64,000 nt of DNA, taken from NCBI RefSeq assembly GCF_000739615.1, contig NZ_BATP01000003.1, positions 62,001 to 126,000 of the forward strand, written 5' to 3'. A program made the translations under genes and the position numbers. This DNA comes from Haloferula sp. BvORR071. GTDB lineage: Bacteria; Verrucomicrobiota; Verrucomicrobiia; Verrucomicrobiales; Akkermansiaceae. Under the pieces are notes generated by a model. It had not been told where the DNA came from. It made no database searches and saw only the letters and a list, made by a program, of their open reading frames with translations. This document shows, piece after piece, positions 8,128 to 16,819 of this stretch. The stretch's first letter is position 1; every line of letters begins with the position of its first letter.

Positions 8128-10995
8128 CTAGTGCTGGACTTCGACGGCGAACTCTTGGAATGCGGTGTTTTCGCCGGTGGGGTTCAGGGGCAGGGGGGCC
8201 CAAAGGATCCAGCGGAACTTGCCCAAGGATTCACCGTTAGGGGCGCGCAATGAGGTCGTGAGGAAGGGCGGGCTCGGAGCGCTGCGGGTATCGATGCTGC
8301 CGATGGCGGTAAACGATTCCGGATTCCAGCCCGGATCGCTTTCGGCGGCGCTGCCGTAGAGAGTGAAGCACTGTGGGGCACGGTTGCCGCCTTGGTTGAA
8401 GCTCCAGGTGTTGACGGCGCTCAGGTTGGCAAGGCTGCCGAGATCGAGCTTGTAGAGGCCGGTGACGCCGTTGCGGAACACCGGTCCGTAGTTGGCCGCC
8501 AGTTTGCCATCGGTTAGATTGGAGACGGGTTCGTTGGCGGTGGCTGGGAGGGTGAGGACTTTCGCGTTGCTGGCCGCGGGTGGCCTGAGAGTCTTGAACC
8601 CGCCCGGATTGCTGGCGCCCTCTGTGAGAAGGTAGGGAACCCTTCCTAGATGAAGGGTTTGCAAAGTCTGATTGCGGACGACGGCGATCTCCAAGGGCGT
8701 GTCGCGCAGCTCCATGAGAATGGAGAAGAGATCCTTGGTTCCGCGGACTTTGCGGCCCTGGATGCTTTGCAGAAGGTCATTCTCCCGGATGCCTGCCTTT
8801 GTTGCGGCGGAGTCCGCTGGAACTTTGACAAACTGGACGCCGCCATCTTCCCGCGCGACGCCGAAGGCGGAGAACTCCTCGCCTTCGATCCCATGCAGCT
8901 TGGCACCCAGCCAGAAGGCCGCGGGTTCGTTGCCGCTGATCGACCCGGCAGAATGCTCCAGGGCGGGGAAGTCAGGGGATTTGGCGAGCCTCTTGAGGGC
9001 TGGCTTCTTCACCCCGAATTGATCCATCGGGAAATTCTCGAAACCGGCCTTGAGTGCCGGTGAGCCCTCTTTGAGACGATAGTCGCCATGGGGGGGATCG
9101 ACGAAGTCCGGGGCGATGGCGATGGACTGGTTGTCGCTGCCAAGACTCTGGCATTTCGCGAGGGCGGCGGGATCGGTGAAGTAGTTGCCAGCCATTGCGG
9201 ATTGCCAACCATCGGGCATGCCGATGACGGCGTGCGGCCTCATCAAGATGTTGCCGTTGAGCGAGTCGCCGCTCTGGTCGAACCAGACATGGGGGTGGAG
9301 GCCATTGTTGACGATGATGTTGTTGTGGGCCTTGCGGCCGTAACCTTCGCGGAACTTGAGGCCGCCGGCGAGGAGCAGGTTACGATAGATGTCGTAGTTG
9401 CTGGAGCCGTCGTCGAGGTCGATGTCCCAGCCGTGGTCGCAGCGCCAGCGGGAATCTCGGATCACATTGGTGGCCACCGCGTCCAGATAGGGGAGCTTCG
9501 GGTTCTTTTTTACCGCCGGCTCGGAAACACCGCGGTGATTGCGGAACCAGTAGCGGTCGCGGCCCCAAGAGTTGAAGGACCCGTGATCGTGCGTTTCGAG
9601 CACCGTATCGAAGACATCGCACCGCTCGATAAGATGGCCGCCCCAGCAACCGTCGCCGATATTGATGCCCGCGCGAGCGCAGTCGTAGATCGATAGATCG
9701 CGCAGGGCGATGCGGGCCGACATGGAGATCTCGACTCCAGCCGGTTGACGCTCGACGCGGCCGATGCCGGTGATCAGGCAGTCTTCCACACTGCAATCGG
9801 CGGGGTAGTTATTGCCCTTCGGGCCCTCCGTCAGGTCGATCTTCGAGAGGTCCTGGCCTTGGGCATATTCGGAGAGCGGATTGCGCACCGCGGCGGGATC
9901 GCCGACGAAGCAGACACCGCTTGCGCCAGTGTCGTGGATGTAGCAGCCCTTGATCCGCACGCGGCGGTTGAAGTTGTTCACAAAGACCGCGTTGCCGCCC
10001 GGCTGATCGAACTCGCAATCCAGAATCGCAACATCGCTGGCACCGGTGAGCGTCACCGCACCACCGCGATAGATGGTCCAGTCCGAGCGCAGCAGCGGCT
10101 CGCGGTTCTCCATGAAGGTGCGGGCCGCATGGCGGATGACGAAGCCTTGGAAAGTGAGATGGTGGACCGGCGTGGATTCCGTGCCCGCGATGTCGATCAA
10201 GCGGTTGTGGCGCACGACTTCCACACTGGCGGAGCTGAGATCGATCTCCGGCCCCGGTTTGAAGTAGAGCGTATTGGTCTTCGCGTTGTGGAACCATTCC
10301 CCGGGCGCATCCAGCTCCTCGAAGATGTTTTCCACCATGCGCTGTTCGGCGTGCATGCCCATCTGGCGGTTGTTCTGCCAGCCGCCCTCGTAGGCCAAGG
10401 TGCCATCGGGATTCTTGCCGGTAATGCGGTAGTGGTAACCACCCCAGCGGGCGACGTGCATGGCATGGATGTAGCCGCCAGCGGGATCGGCCCAACGGGC
10501 GGCGCGCTCCTTGGAAATGGCATCCGTAGCATAGCCCTGATAGGCAGCGGTCGGCTTCGCGGGATCGTAGTTCGGGTAGCGGGCCATCCGCTGGCGGGCA
10601 CCACCGATGAATAGTTGGTCGATGCTGAGGCCTGCCGGGGTGGCGGCTTGGAAAATGCCGTCGCGGAAGGGCTTCCACTCCAGGGGCAGCCTGAGGCCGC
10701 CGCTGAGGATCGCCTTGCCCTCATGCTCGGCCTTCCAGACGACCGGGAAGGACTCGCTGCCGGAATCCTCCGCCTTGAGGGTCAAGGGCTCGGGAAGATA
10801 ATAGGTGCCATCGGCCAAGTGAATCGTGACGCTCTCCTTGCCTGCGAGGGGCCGTGCGGCAGCGCGGGCCTTGGCGAGGGTAGCGAAGGGGACTGCGGCG
10901 CTTCCCGTTTGGGAGTCATCGCCTTGAGGGGAGACATGGAAATCGGCAGCGCTCGCGAGGAGCGGGGCAAGGAGAAGAGGGACCAGGCAGCGCAT
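8128..10995 (-). CDS. Secreted right-handed beta-helix protein with PDZ and C-terminal carbohydrate-binding-like domain
   Basis: This 955-residue protein has a signal peptide (residues 1-16) followed by the FHVSPQGDDSQTGSAAVPFATLAKAR motif that opens many parallel beta-helix enzymes. The helix spans about residues 17-660 (runs such as VAILDCEFDQPGGNAVFVNNF and NVIRDSRWRCDHGWDIDLDDGS). A PDZ-like domain lies at about 690-780 (GIRENDLLQSIQGRKVRG). A discoidin-like module covers about 820-955 (NTWSFNQGGNRAPQCFTLYGS). Such helices occur in polysaccharide lyases and glycosidases. The Asp-rich segment may be catalytic or bind calcium, but no specific family could be named. It is monocistronic. The beta-helix plus PDZ fusion is unusual. 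Confidence 0.85.
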   Translation of the reverse strand: MRCLVPLLLAPLLASAADFHVSPQGDDSQTGSAAVPFATLAKARAAARPLAGKESVTIHLADGTYYLPEPLTLKAEDSGSESFPVVWKAEHEGKAILSGGLRLPLEWKPFRDGIFQAATPAGLSIDQLFIGGARQRMARYPNYDPAKPTAAYQGYATDAISKERAARWADPAGGYIHAMHVARWGGYHYRITGKNPDGTLAYEGGWQNNRQMGMHAEQRMVENIFEELDAPGEWFHNAKTNTLYFKPGPEIDLSSASVEVVRHNRLIDIAGTESTPVHHLTFQGFVIRHAARTFMENREPLLRSDWTIYRGGAVTLTGASDVAILDCEFDQPGGNAVFVNNFNRRVRIKGCYIHDTGASGVCFVGDPAAVRNPLSEYAQGQDLSKIDLTEGPKGNNYPADCSVEDCLITGIGRVERQPAGVEISMSARIALRDLSIYDCARAGINIGDGCWGGHLIERCDVFDTVLETHDHGSFNSWGRDRYWFRNHRGVSEPAVKKNPKLPYLDAVATNVIRDSRWRCDHGWDIDLDDGSSNYDIYRNLLLAGGLKFREGYGRKAHNNIIVNNGLHPHVWFDQSGDSLNGNILMRPHAVIGMPDGWQSAMAGNYFTDPAALAKCQSLGSDNQSIAIAPDFVDPPHGDYRLKEGSPALKAGFENFPMDQFGVKKPALKRLAKSPDFPALEHSAGSISGNEPAAFWLGAKLHGIEGEEFSAFGVAREDGGVQFVKVPADSAATKAGIRENDLLQSIQGRKVRGTKDLFSILMELRDTPLEIAVVRNQTLQTLHLGRVPYLLTEGASNPGGFKTLRPPAASNAKVLTLPATANEPVSNLTDGKLAANYGPVFRNGVTGLYKLDLGSLANLSAVNTWSFNQGGNRAPQCFTLYGSAAESDPGWNPESFTAIGSIDTRSAPSPPFLTTSLRAPNGESLGKFRWILWAPLPLNPTGENTAFQEFAVEVQH

Positions 10996-11085
10996 GGCGA
11001 AGAAGGCAGAGTGGATGGAGAAACGTGGCTAAGAAACCCCATTTTTCTGCTCATTTCCTGCGTGCAGTGGCGCCGGCTTGCGGGC

Positions 11086-11436
11086 TCAATGAACCACGAG
11101 GCCGCCTTGGGAGAGCTCGACGAAAGACGAATCGGCCAAGGCGGAGCTAATTGAGGGCCAATGCTTCTCAACCATCTCCAAGAGCTGACGGTTGGAAATG
11201 TTGCCCGTCGAAATGAGCAAGAGCTTCGGTGGGCTGGTCGTGAGGAGGTGGGAGTCCACGAAGTCCGAATCCTTGGTTACAACCACGAAGCCCTCCTTGT
11301 CCGCCAAGGCCCGGATGGCGCCGTCGCTGGTTCGGTTTCCCTCAGGGAGGTCGAGGGTGTGCCGACATTCATGACCAGCCTTGCCAAGTAGCGTGGCCAA
11401 AGTCTTCGGCAACTGCGCATCGACCAGAAACTTCAC
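11086..11436 (-). CDS. DUF5615 PIN-like protein (putative toxin)
   Basis: This 116-residue protein starts [21 protein letters not shown] and contains VVVTKDSDF and [13 protein letters not shown], the DUF5615 pattern of a compact PIN-like nuclease fold. The acidic residues in FLVDAQ and TKDSDF would be the metal ligands. The start is GTG at 11436 and overlaps the TGA of the upstream DUF433 gene by 4 bp (GTGA), so translation is probably coupled. In this family the DUF433/DUF5615 pair is regarded as toxin-antitoxin-like, with DUF5615 as the presumed RNase toxin. Activity here is inferred. Confidence 0.86.
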   Translation of the reverse strand: MKFLVDAQLPKTLATLLGKAGHECRHTLDLPEGNRTSDGAIRALADKEGFVVVTKDSDFVDSHLLTTSPPKLLLISTGNISNRQLLEMVEKHWPSISSALADSSFVELSQGGLVVH

Positions 11437-11675
11437 GCCGCGGGCAGTGGCTCGAAGCGTTTCACCCGGCTCAAGCGGGCGGCATAGGCGTGAGCGGCCC
11501 GAAGGTCATCCGACTCCAAATCCGGGTAATCCGTCAGAATCTCGGCTTCGGTGGTTTCCCCGCTGAGCAGATCCAGAAGAAACTCCACCGGATAGCGCAG
11601 CCCCCGGATGCAGGGTTTGCCGTGGCAAACCTCTGGCGAGGTGGTGATTCGCTTGAGCAGATCCTCGGCTGGCAT
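11433..11675 (-). CDS. DUF433 protein (putative antitoxin)
   Basis: This 80-residue protein matches DUF433: [28 protein letters not shown], then [31 protein letters not shown]433 is a winged-helix-like domain often encoded just upstream of DUF5615 and considered its antitoxin. It is the first gene of a two-gene unit and overlaps the next by 4 bp. It is divergent from the HAD hydrolase gene, with about 110 bp between the starts, where promoters for both must lie. Confidence 0.88.
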   Translation of the reverse strand: MPAEDLLKRITTSPEVCHGKPCIRGLRYPVEFLLDLLSGETTEAEILTDYPDLESDDLRAAHAYAARLSRVKRFEPLPAA

Positions 11676-11786
11676 GCCCGGAAACTAAGGGATTTCAGGT
11701 TTCCCCGCAAGGCAGCATCGGGGGACCGCGACCGGCGGGATTCAGCTTGCGGGGCGGGGTGGGGGCTGGTTCGCTTCGGGCCGCCC

Positions 11787-12668
11787 ATGGCTGCACCCCA
11801 GAACACGATCGCCTTGGTCTTCGACTACGACCAGACGCTGAGTCCCCGCTATATGCAGGACGACGTGCTGTTCCCGGAGTTTGGGATCGATCCGGCGCAG
11901 TTCTGGAAGCGGTGCAACACCTTGGTGGTGGAGCAGCAATGGGATGGCGAACTGGCCTACTTGAAGTGCCTGCTGGACTACCTGCAGATGGATCAGGTGA
12001 GCAATGCCCGGCTCTCCCAACTGGGTGCCGGCTTGCGTTTCTTCCCGGGGATTCCGGAAATCTTTGATACCCTGCCGGGTGCCTCTCTGGGCGCGGTCCA
12101 CGAGGCGGCGGGGATCAAGATCGAGTTCTACATCATTTCCTCCGGTCTCAAGGCGCTGCTCGATGGCAGTCGGCTCAAGAACAAGGTGAAGGCGATCTTC
12201 GGCTGCGAGTTCGGCGAGGATTCACAGGGCCACATCAGCTTCCCGAAGCGGGCGATTTCCCACACGACCAAGACGCAGTTCCTGTTCCGCATCAACAAGG
12301 GCATGCTGGAGTACTCGCAGGATGTGAATGACCACATGCCCGCCGACCAGCGGCCGATCCCTTTTGAGAACATGGTCTATGTCGGCGACGGTCCGACTGA
12401 CGTCCCCTGTTTCACGGTGATGAACAAGAATGGCGGCCACGGCATCGCCGTCTACAATCCCGACGATTCGACCGGGAAGAGCTTCCGGAAGTGCTTCCAG
12501 CTATCGACCCATGCGAACCGGGTGAAACACATCGCGCCCGCGGACTACCAGCAGGGCAGCCACCTGTGGCTGCTCTTGAGCGAGATGGTAAGCGAGATCG
12601 CCGACCGGATCCTGCGCCGCCGAACGGAAGAGCGGGACAATGCCACGGTGGCAGCGCCGACGTTCTGA
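11787..12668 (+). CDS. HAD-family hydrolase
   Basis: This 293-residue protein carries HAD motif I as [13 protein letters not shown] (residues about 10-22), motif II in [13 protein letters not shown], and motif III/IV in [14 protein letters not shown]. The spacing suggests a phosphoserine-phosphatase-like member with a larger cap domain. HAD enzymes are usually cytoplasmic phosphatases; the substrate is not recognisable. The ATG at 11787 ([15 protein letters not shown]) was selected, since the upstream in-frame extension runs antisense through the DUF433 gene. It lies 133 bp upstream of mpl on the same strand, though no shared function is evident. Confidence 0.87.
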   Translation: MAAPQNTIALVFDYDQTLSPRYMQDDVLFPEFGIDPAQFWKRCNTLVVEQQWDGELAYLKCLLDYLQMDQVSNARLSQLGAGLRFFPGIPEIFDTLPGASLGAVHEAAGIKIEFYIISSGLKALLDGSRLKNKVKAIFGCEFGEDSQGHISFPKRAISHTTKTQFLFRINKGMLEYSQDVNDHMPADQRPIPFENMVYVGDGPTDVPCFTVMNKNGGHGIAVYNPDDSTGKSFRKCFQLSTHANRVKHIAPADYQQGSHLWLLLSEMVSEIADRILRRRTEERDNATVAAPTF

Positions 12669-12801
12669 AGACAATGGAACCGCCAAGACGCCAAGCTCGC
12701 CAAGGGTCCGGATACCCGCAGGCAGGATGTGGCGCGGCTCCAGTTGTTAGAGGCAGGGCGGCCTGAGGAAAGGGCCCCTGATTGAGAAACCCATTTGATT
12801 C

Positions 12802-14190
12802 ATGTCTGAGAAGAAGCATTTCCATTTCACCGGCGTCTGCGGGACGGCCATGGGCGCCGTGGCTGTGGCGATGAAGCGCAAGGGCTTCACCGTCACCGGG
12901 TCCGACAACAACGTCTATCCGCCGATGTCGGATTTCCTGCGCAATGAGGGAATCGTGATCACCGAGGGCTATCGTTCTGAGAATCTACCGGCAGGTGCGG
13001 ACGTTATTGTAATCGGCAACGCGATCAGCCGCGGCAATGAAGAGGCCGAGGCGGCGCTGTCCCGCAAGTTGCTCTACCAGTCCTTGCCGGAGGTGATGAA
13101 GGAGCACTTCCTGCGCGGCAAGCGGAACTACGTGGTGAGCGGAACCCATGGCAAGACCACCACCAGCTCGATGCTGGCGTGGATCTTCCTTTCCGCGAGC
13201 CGTGACCCCGGTTGGATGATCGGCGGCCTGCCAAAGAATCTCGGCCGCGGTGCGCAATTCAGCGACTCCGAGTTTAACGTGCTGGAGGGTGACGAATACG
13301 ACACCGCCTTCTTCGACAAGCGTTCCAAGTTCCTCCATTACCTGCCGGAGGTGGCGGTGGTGAACAACATCGAGTTCGACCACGCCGACATCTATTCCTG
13401 CCTGGATGAGATCAAGCTCACCTTCAAACGCCTGCTGAACGTGGTGCCGCGCACCGGCTGCGCGATCATCAATGGAGATGATCCGAATTGCCGCGAGGTG
13501 GCGGAGTCGGCTCCTTGCCCGGTGAAGACCGTGGGAATCGGCGAGGGCAATGATCTGCGGATCACGGAGATCGGGTACGAGGCGGATCGTAGTTCCTTCA
13601 CGCTGGGCGGCGAGCGCTACTCGCTGCACATGACCGGTGAGTTCAACGTGCGCAACGCGGCGATGGCTACGGCAGCGGCCCTGTTTGCCGGGCTGACAGC
13701 GGACGAGATTCGCACCGGGCTCGAGTCCTTCGGTGGTGTGGCCCGACGACAGGAGCTCCGCGGTGAAGCCGGCGGGGTGAAGGTGATCGACGACTTCGCG
13801 CACCATCCTACGGCGATTAAGTATGCGGTGGGCAGCCTGCGCCAGCGCTACGATGGCGCCAAGCTGTGGATCCTTTTCGAGCCGCGCTCCAACACGACGC
13901 GGCGCGCGGTCTTCCAGACGGAACTGGCCGAGGCCCTGGCCCTCGCCGACGAGGCGATCGTCGCGGAAATTCCGGATCTTCACAAGTTCCCCGAGAATGA
14001 CCGCCTCAACCCGGATCAGCTGGTGATCGACATCCTCGCGAACGGCGGGAATGGACGCTATATCCACACGGTGGACGAGATCGTGGAGACGGTCGTCAAC
14101 GAAGCCCAGCCCGGCGATGTCGTCGCGGTCTTGAGCAATGGTGGATTCGGTGGGATCCACAAGAAGCTCTTGGAGCGGCTGGGGGCTTGA
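12802..14190 (+). CDS. mpl: UDP-N-acetylmuramate:L-alanyl-gamma-D-glutamyl-meso-diaminopimelate ligase
   Basis: This 462-residue Mur ligase has the N-terminal Rossmann segment HFTGVCGTAMGAVAVAMKRKG, a P-loop SGTHGKTTT at residues 113-121, NNIEFDHADIY and a C-terminal VKVIDDFAHHPTAI. The wording around the P-loop and the wide middle domain (GAQFSDSEFNVLEGDEYDTAF) match Mpl rather than MurC. Mpl reattaches the recovered tripeptide to UDP-MurNAc in peptidoglycan recycling, using ATP in the cytoplasm. It ends before a terminator that serves the convergent RNA-binding protein gene. Confidence 0.92.
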   Translation: MSEKKHFHFTGVCGTAMGAVAVAMKRKGFTVTGSDNNVYPPMSDFLRNEGIVITEGYRSENLPAGADVIVIGNAISRGNEEAEAALSRKLLYQSLPEVMKEHFLRGKRNYVVSGTHGKTTTSSMLAWIFLSASRDPGWMIGGLPKNLGRGAQFSDSEFNVLEGDEYDTAFFDKRSKFLHYLPEVAVVNNIEFDHADIYSCLDEIKLTFKRLLNVVPRTGCAIINGDDPNCREVAESAPCPVKTVGIGEGNDLRITEIGYEADRSSFTLGGERYSLHMTGEFNVRNAAMATAAALFAGLTADEIRTGLESFGGVARRQELRGEAGGVKVIDDFAHHPTAIKYAVGSLRQRYDGAKLWILFEPRSNTTRRAVFQTELAEALALADEAIVAEIPDLHKFPENDRLNPDQLVIDILANGGNGRYIHTVDEIVETVVNEAQPGDVVAVLSNGGFGGIHKKLLERLGA

Positions 14191-14243
14191 TCGGTGCTGC
14201 CGCACATCCCGTAGCGGAATGGCTGCGGTATTCCGCTACAACC

Positions 14244-14280
14244 AAGAAAAACGCCCCGCCCGGAGTGACCGGACGGGGCG
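14244..14280 (-). terminator. Rho-independent terminator of the RRM gene
   Basis: A GC-rich hairpin has arms 14252-14263 and 14269-14280 with a 5-base loop (one mismatch). On the minus strand it is followed by a T-rich tail (GTTTTTCTTG, 14242-14251). It lies 27 bp after the stop of the minus-strand RRM gene. It may also stop mpl transcripts, but the T-tract favours the minus strand. Confidence 0.8.
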
Positions 14281-14306
14281 GGGAATCTGTCTAAGATCGG
14301 GATCGA

Positions 14307-15290
14307 TCAGGCGTGGGGCTGCTGCTCGTCGTCGTTCTGCGCAACCGGGGCAGGGGCCGCGGGAGCTTCTTCGACGATCAGCGGAGCGGCTTCCACTTCC
14401 GCCACAGGAGCGGGTTCTGGAGCCGGAGCTGCAGCGGCCGGGGCCGCGGCTGGAGCTTGAGCCGGAGCGGAACGCGGTTCACGCGCTTCGCGGGCTTCCA
14501 CGGTTTCTTCGCGGAGAGCCTCTTCGTGCTCCTTGGACTTGGCACCGCTCACCACGAGCTTGCGGCCCATGAAGAACTGATCGTGCAGGACCTCCACCGA
14601 GCGCTTGGCTTCTTCGGTGTTGAGCATGTCCACGAAGCCGTAGCCCTTGGACTTGTGGGTGCGGCGGTTGTAAACGATCTCGACGTTGCGGACCGTGCCG
14701 ACGCCCTTGAAGAGGTCCTTGAGGTCCTCTTCGGAGCATTCGTAGGACAGGTTGCCGAGGTAGATGCGTGAGCCGGCGACCTCGCCTCTCTCTCCACCAC
14801 GGCGCTCGCGCGGTTCACGGGGCTCGCGAGGCTCACGTGGGCCACGCTCTTGTTGACCCTCAGCACCCGGCTGGCGGGCGTTGCGGGTGTTGGACTTTAC
14901 TTCGCGTGGAGCGACGACGGCTCCGCTCGGTGGTCCTTCTTCGAAGCGCACGCTTTCGCGGCGCTCGGGGCGTGGTGGGCGGACCGGCTCCTTGTAGAGG
15001 CCGAAGATCTTCAGGATCTTCTGCCACAGGGTCAGCGGAGCAGGCTTGAACTCCTTGCGGGGAGGGCGGTTGCCACGGTCACCGCGATCGCCGCCGCGGT
15101 TGCCTTGATTGCGTTCGCCGCGCTCACCGCGATCTCCGCGGTTGTGCTCGCCACGATCACCGCGATCGCCGCGGTTCTGGTTGCCTTCGTTGTTGTTCCG
15201 GTTGCGATTCCGGCCTTTGCCTCCGCGGGAGCGATTTCTACGACGCTCGCCTCCGGCGCCTCTGTTCGTGTCAGATGGGGCGTTGGACAT
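14307..15290 (-). CDS. RRM RNA-binding protein with Arg/Gly/Asp-rich disordered N-terminus
   Basis: This 327-residue protein has one RNA recognition motif at about residues 173-250, with RNP2 IYLGNL (176-181) and RNP1 KGYGFVDM (215-222). Residues 8-75 are a low-complexity tract of RG, RD and RN repeats (RGDRGDRGEHN and similar). Residues 148-168 repeat RE/PRE, and the C-terminus (from about 270) is Ala/Pro/Glu-rich. Bacterial RRM proteins are usually small (about 80-120 residues), so the long disordered flanks are unusual and resemble eukaryotic RGG proteins. It probably binds RNA in the cytoplasm; targets are unknown. The DNA coding the RGD tract is itself repetitive (15071-15190). A long non-coding leader precedes the gene and a terminator follows it. 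Confidence 0.88.
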   Translation of the reverse strand: MSNAPSDTNRGAGGERRRNRSRGGKGRNRNRNNNEGNQNRGDRGDRGEHNRGDRGERGERNQGNRGGDRGDRGNRPPRKEFKPAPLTLWQKILKIFGLYKEPVRPPRPERRESVRFEEGPPSGAVVAPREVKSNTRNARQPGAEGQQERGPREPREPREPRERRGGERGEVAGSRIYLGNLSYECSEEDLKDLFKGVGTVRNVEIVYNRRTHKSKGYGFVDMLNTEEAKRSVEVLHDQFFMGRKLVVSGAKSKEHEEALREETVEAREAREPRSAPAQAPAAAPAAAAPAPEPAPVAEVEAAPLIVEEAPAAPAPVAQNDDEQQPHA

Positions 15291-15813
15291 GTTTTCTGTT
15301 CTCGGTTGGCGGGCCTGTCTCGCGACGGCGGGCAGCCGCCCGCTTATCGGGCGGGGCTGCAGGCTCGACCTGCCGGTCCGGGTCGCCGGCTTTCTGGTGC
15401 CGGGGATGATCCACCTCTCATTGCGGGACGGGCGGAATTTCCATGGACCCGGGACCTGGCGGCTATCGCGCGCTGGCCCGGTAGTGGGGCAGGCTTCACC
15501 GCGTTATTACCGCGTCCGCCGGAGTCCGATTGCATTCCGCCCAAGCGGAAGCTGCTGCCAAAATCTGCGTTTGGCCGGCGGCGGGCAGCCGGAATGGGTC
15601 CCGGATCTGCCTGACGCGGGGAGCTTAAAAGGCCTTGGCGCGCAATGCAAGGCGGGACTTCGCGGGCGGCCGGCTCCTCTGAAGCCCTCGAATTCGGGCC
15701 CGCTGGAGGCCGTGACAGCGGGTAATATTTTTTCCCGCCGCTCGCTGCGGGTCTTTCCGGTCTTCTCCGCTTGCCCCCCCTGCCGGGAAAGCTAGAGTCC
15801 GCGCCGGTTCACG
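15291..15813. other. 523 bp gene-free region between divergent RRM and carboxypeptidase genes
   Basis: No convincing coding sequence is seen here; the open frames on the plus strand lack recognisable domains or good starts. The region must contain promoters for both divergent genes. It holds a strong hairpin at 15332-15360, about 42 bp before the RRM start codon, and a small palindrome around 15499-15512. It could be a structured 5' leader of the RRM mRNA. Confidence 0.6.
15332..15360 (-). promoter_or_regulatory. Strong stem-loop in the presumed leader of the RRM gene
   Basis: Arms 15332-15342 and 15348-15360 pair over 11 bp (one bulged G) around a 5-base loop. There is no T-tract, so it does not look like a terminator. 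Its position 42 bp upstream of the RRM start suggests a leader structure, possibly for autoregulation or a temperature response. That role is inference. Confidence 0.4.
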
Positions 15814-16764
15814 ATGCGCGCGCTCATATTCATTCTTGTCGCTCTTGTTTCCTCCGTGGCCCGCGGTCAGCAGGGGGAGGCTTACATGGTGGTGGAAGCT
15901 CATTCGGGGAAAGTCCTGATGGCGAACAATTCGACCGTACAGCGGCCGATCGCCAGCCTCACCAAGATCGCCACTGCGGTGATCGCGGTTGATTGGGCAG
16001 ATGCGACTGGGACTGATCTTTCCCAGGTTTCAGCGGCGGTTCCGGCCTCGGCTCTCGCGATCGGGGGGGCAAATCCCCTGGCGCTGCAAGTCGGCGACCG
16101 GCTGACCCTGCGCGACGCCCTCTACTCCGCGATGCTTGGGTCCGACAATATCGCGGCGGCGACCGTGGCCGACCATGTGGGCCGGGAGATCCTGCGTGCG
16201 CGGGGCAAGGAAGGCGACGGCGTGGCTGCCTTCGTGGTCGAAATGAACGAGCTCGCCAAGGCGATCGGCCTGAGCAAGACCCGCTTTGCCAATCCCCACG
16301 GCCTTGAGCTGCCGAAGCAAAAAGCATTCTCGACCGCGGCGGACGTCGCAAAACTTTCGGTCTATGCGATGCGCAAGCCGGGCGTGACTTTCATCACCCG
16401 GCAGAAGGAGCGCCAGATTTCGGTAACCGGCGCGGATGGCAACAAGCGCAGCTACAAGATCCAGAACACCAACGAGCTGATCGGCGAGCCGAACATCCTG
16501 GGTGTCAAGACTGGCACGACTACCGCTGCCGGTGCCTGCGTGAGCGTCTCGGTCGAACGCGATCCCTTGGTCCGTGAAGTGAACGGTGAAAAGAAGGCAA
16601 CCCCGCGGCGCTTGATCATCGTGGTGCTGAACAATCCCGACCGTTTCAACCGTGCCCGAGGCTTCATCGCTCCGGGCTGGGCGAAGTATGACGGCTGGGT
16701 TGCCGCCGGAGCTCCGGTGGAAGATCGCGACAGTGAAATCCTCGACGTTCCAAATCCCCGGTAA
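15814..16764 (+). CDS. D-alanyl-D-alanine carboxypeptidase (peptidase S11, DacA/PBP5-like)
   Basis: This 316-residue protein has a signal peptide (about residues 1-19) and all three penicillin-binding motifs: SLTK at 48-51, SDN at 110-112 and KTG at 232-234. S11 enzymes trim the terminal D-Ala from peptidoglycan stem peptides in the periplasm. The C-terminal extension is short, and I see no clear amphipathic membrane anchor like that of DacA, so it may be soluble or loosely attached. It precedes the phosphofructokinase gene by 55 bp, though a functional link is not expected. Confidence 0.9.
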   Translation: MRALIFILVALVSSVARGQQGEAYMVVEAHSGKVLMANNSTVQRPIASLTKIATAVIAVDWADATGTDLSQVSAAVPASALAIGGANPLALQVGDRLTLRDALYSAMLGSDNIAAATVADHVGREILRARGKEGDGVAAFVVEMNELAKAIGLSKTRFANPHGLELPKQKAFSTAADVAKLSVYAMRKPGVTFITRQKERQISVTGADGNKRSYKIQNTNELIGEPNILGVKTGTTTAAGACVSVSVERDPLVREVNGEKKATPRRLIIVVLNNPDRFNRARGFIAPGWAKYDGWVAAGAPVEDRDSEILDVPNPR

Positions 16765-16819
16765 GGATGGCGCGTTTTTGACTTATCGAACCTGATTCTA
16801 CACTCCAAATCCTCCTTCG

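Noticed and set aside
12985-14205. 406-codon minus-strand open frame opposite mpl
   Set aside because: The plus strand clearly encodes Mpl; the opposite frame has no domain and is a high-GC shadow.
15071-15190. Tandem DNA repeat as a mobile element or CRISPR-like array
   Set aside because: The repetition is explained by the codons of the RGD/RGN tract of the RRM protein.
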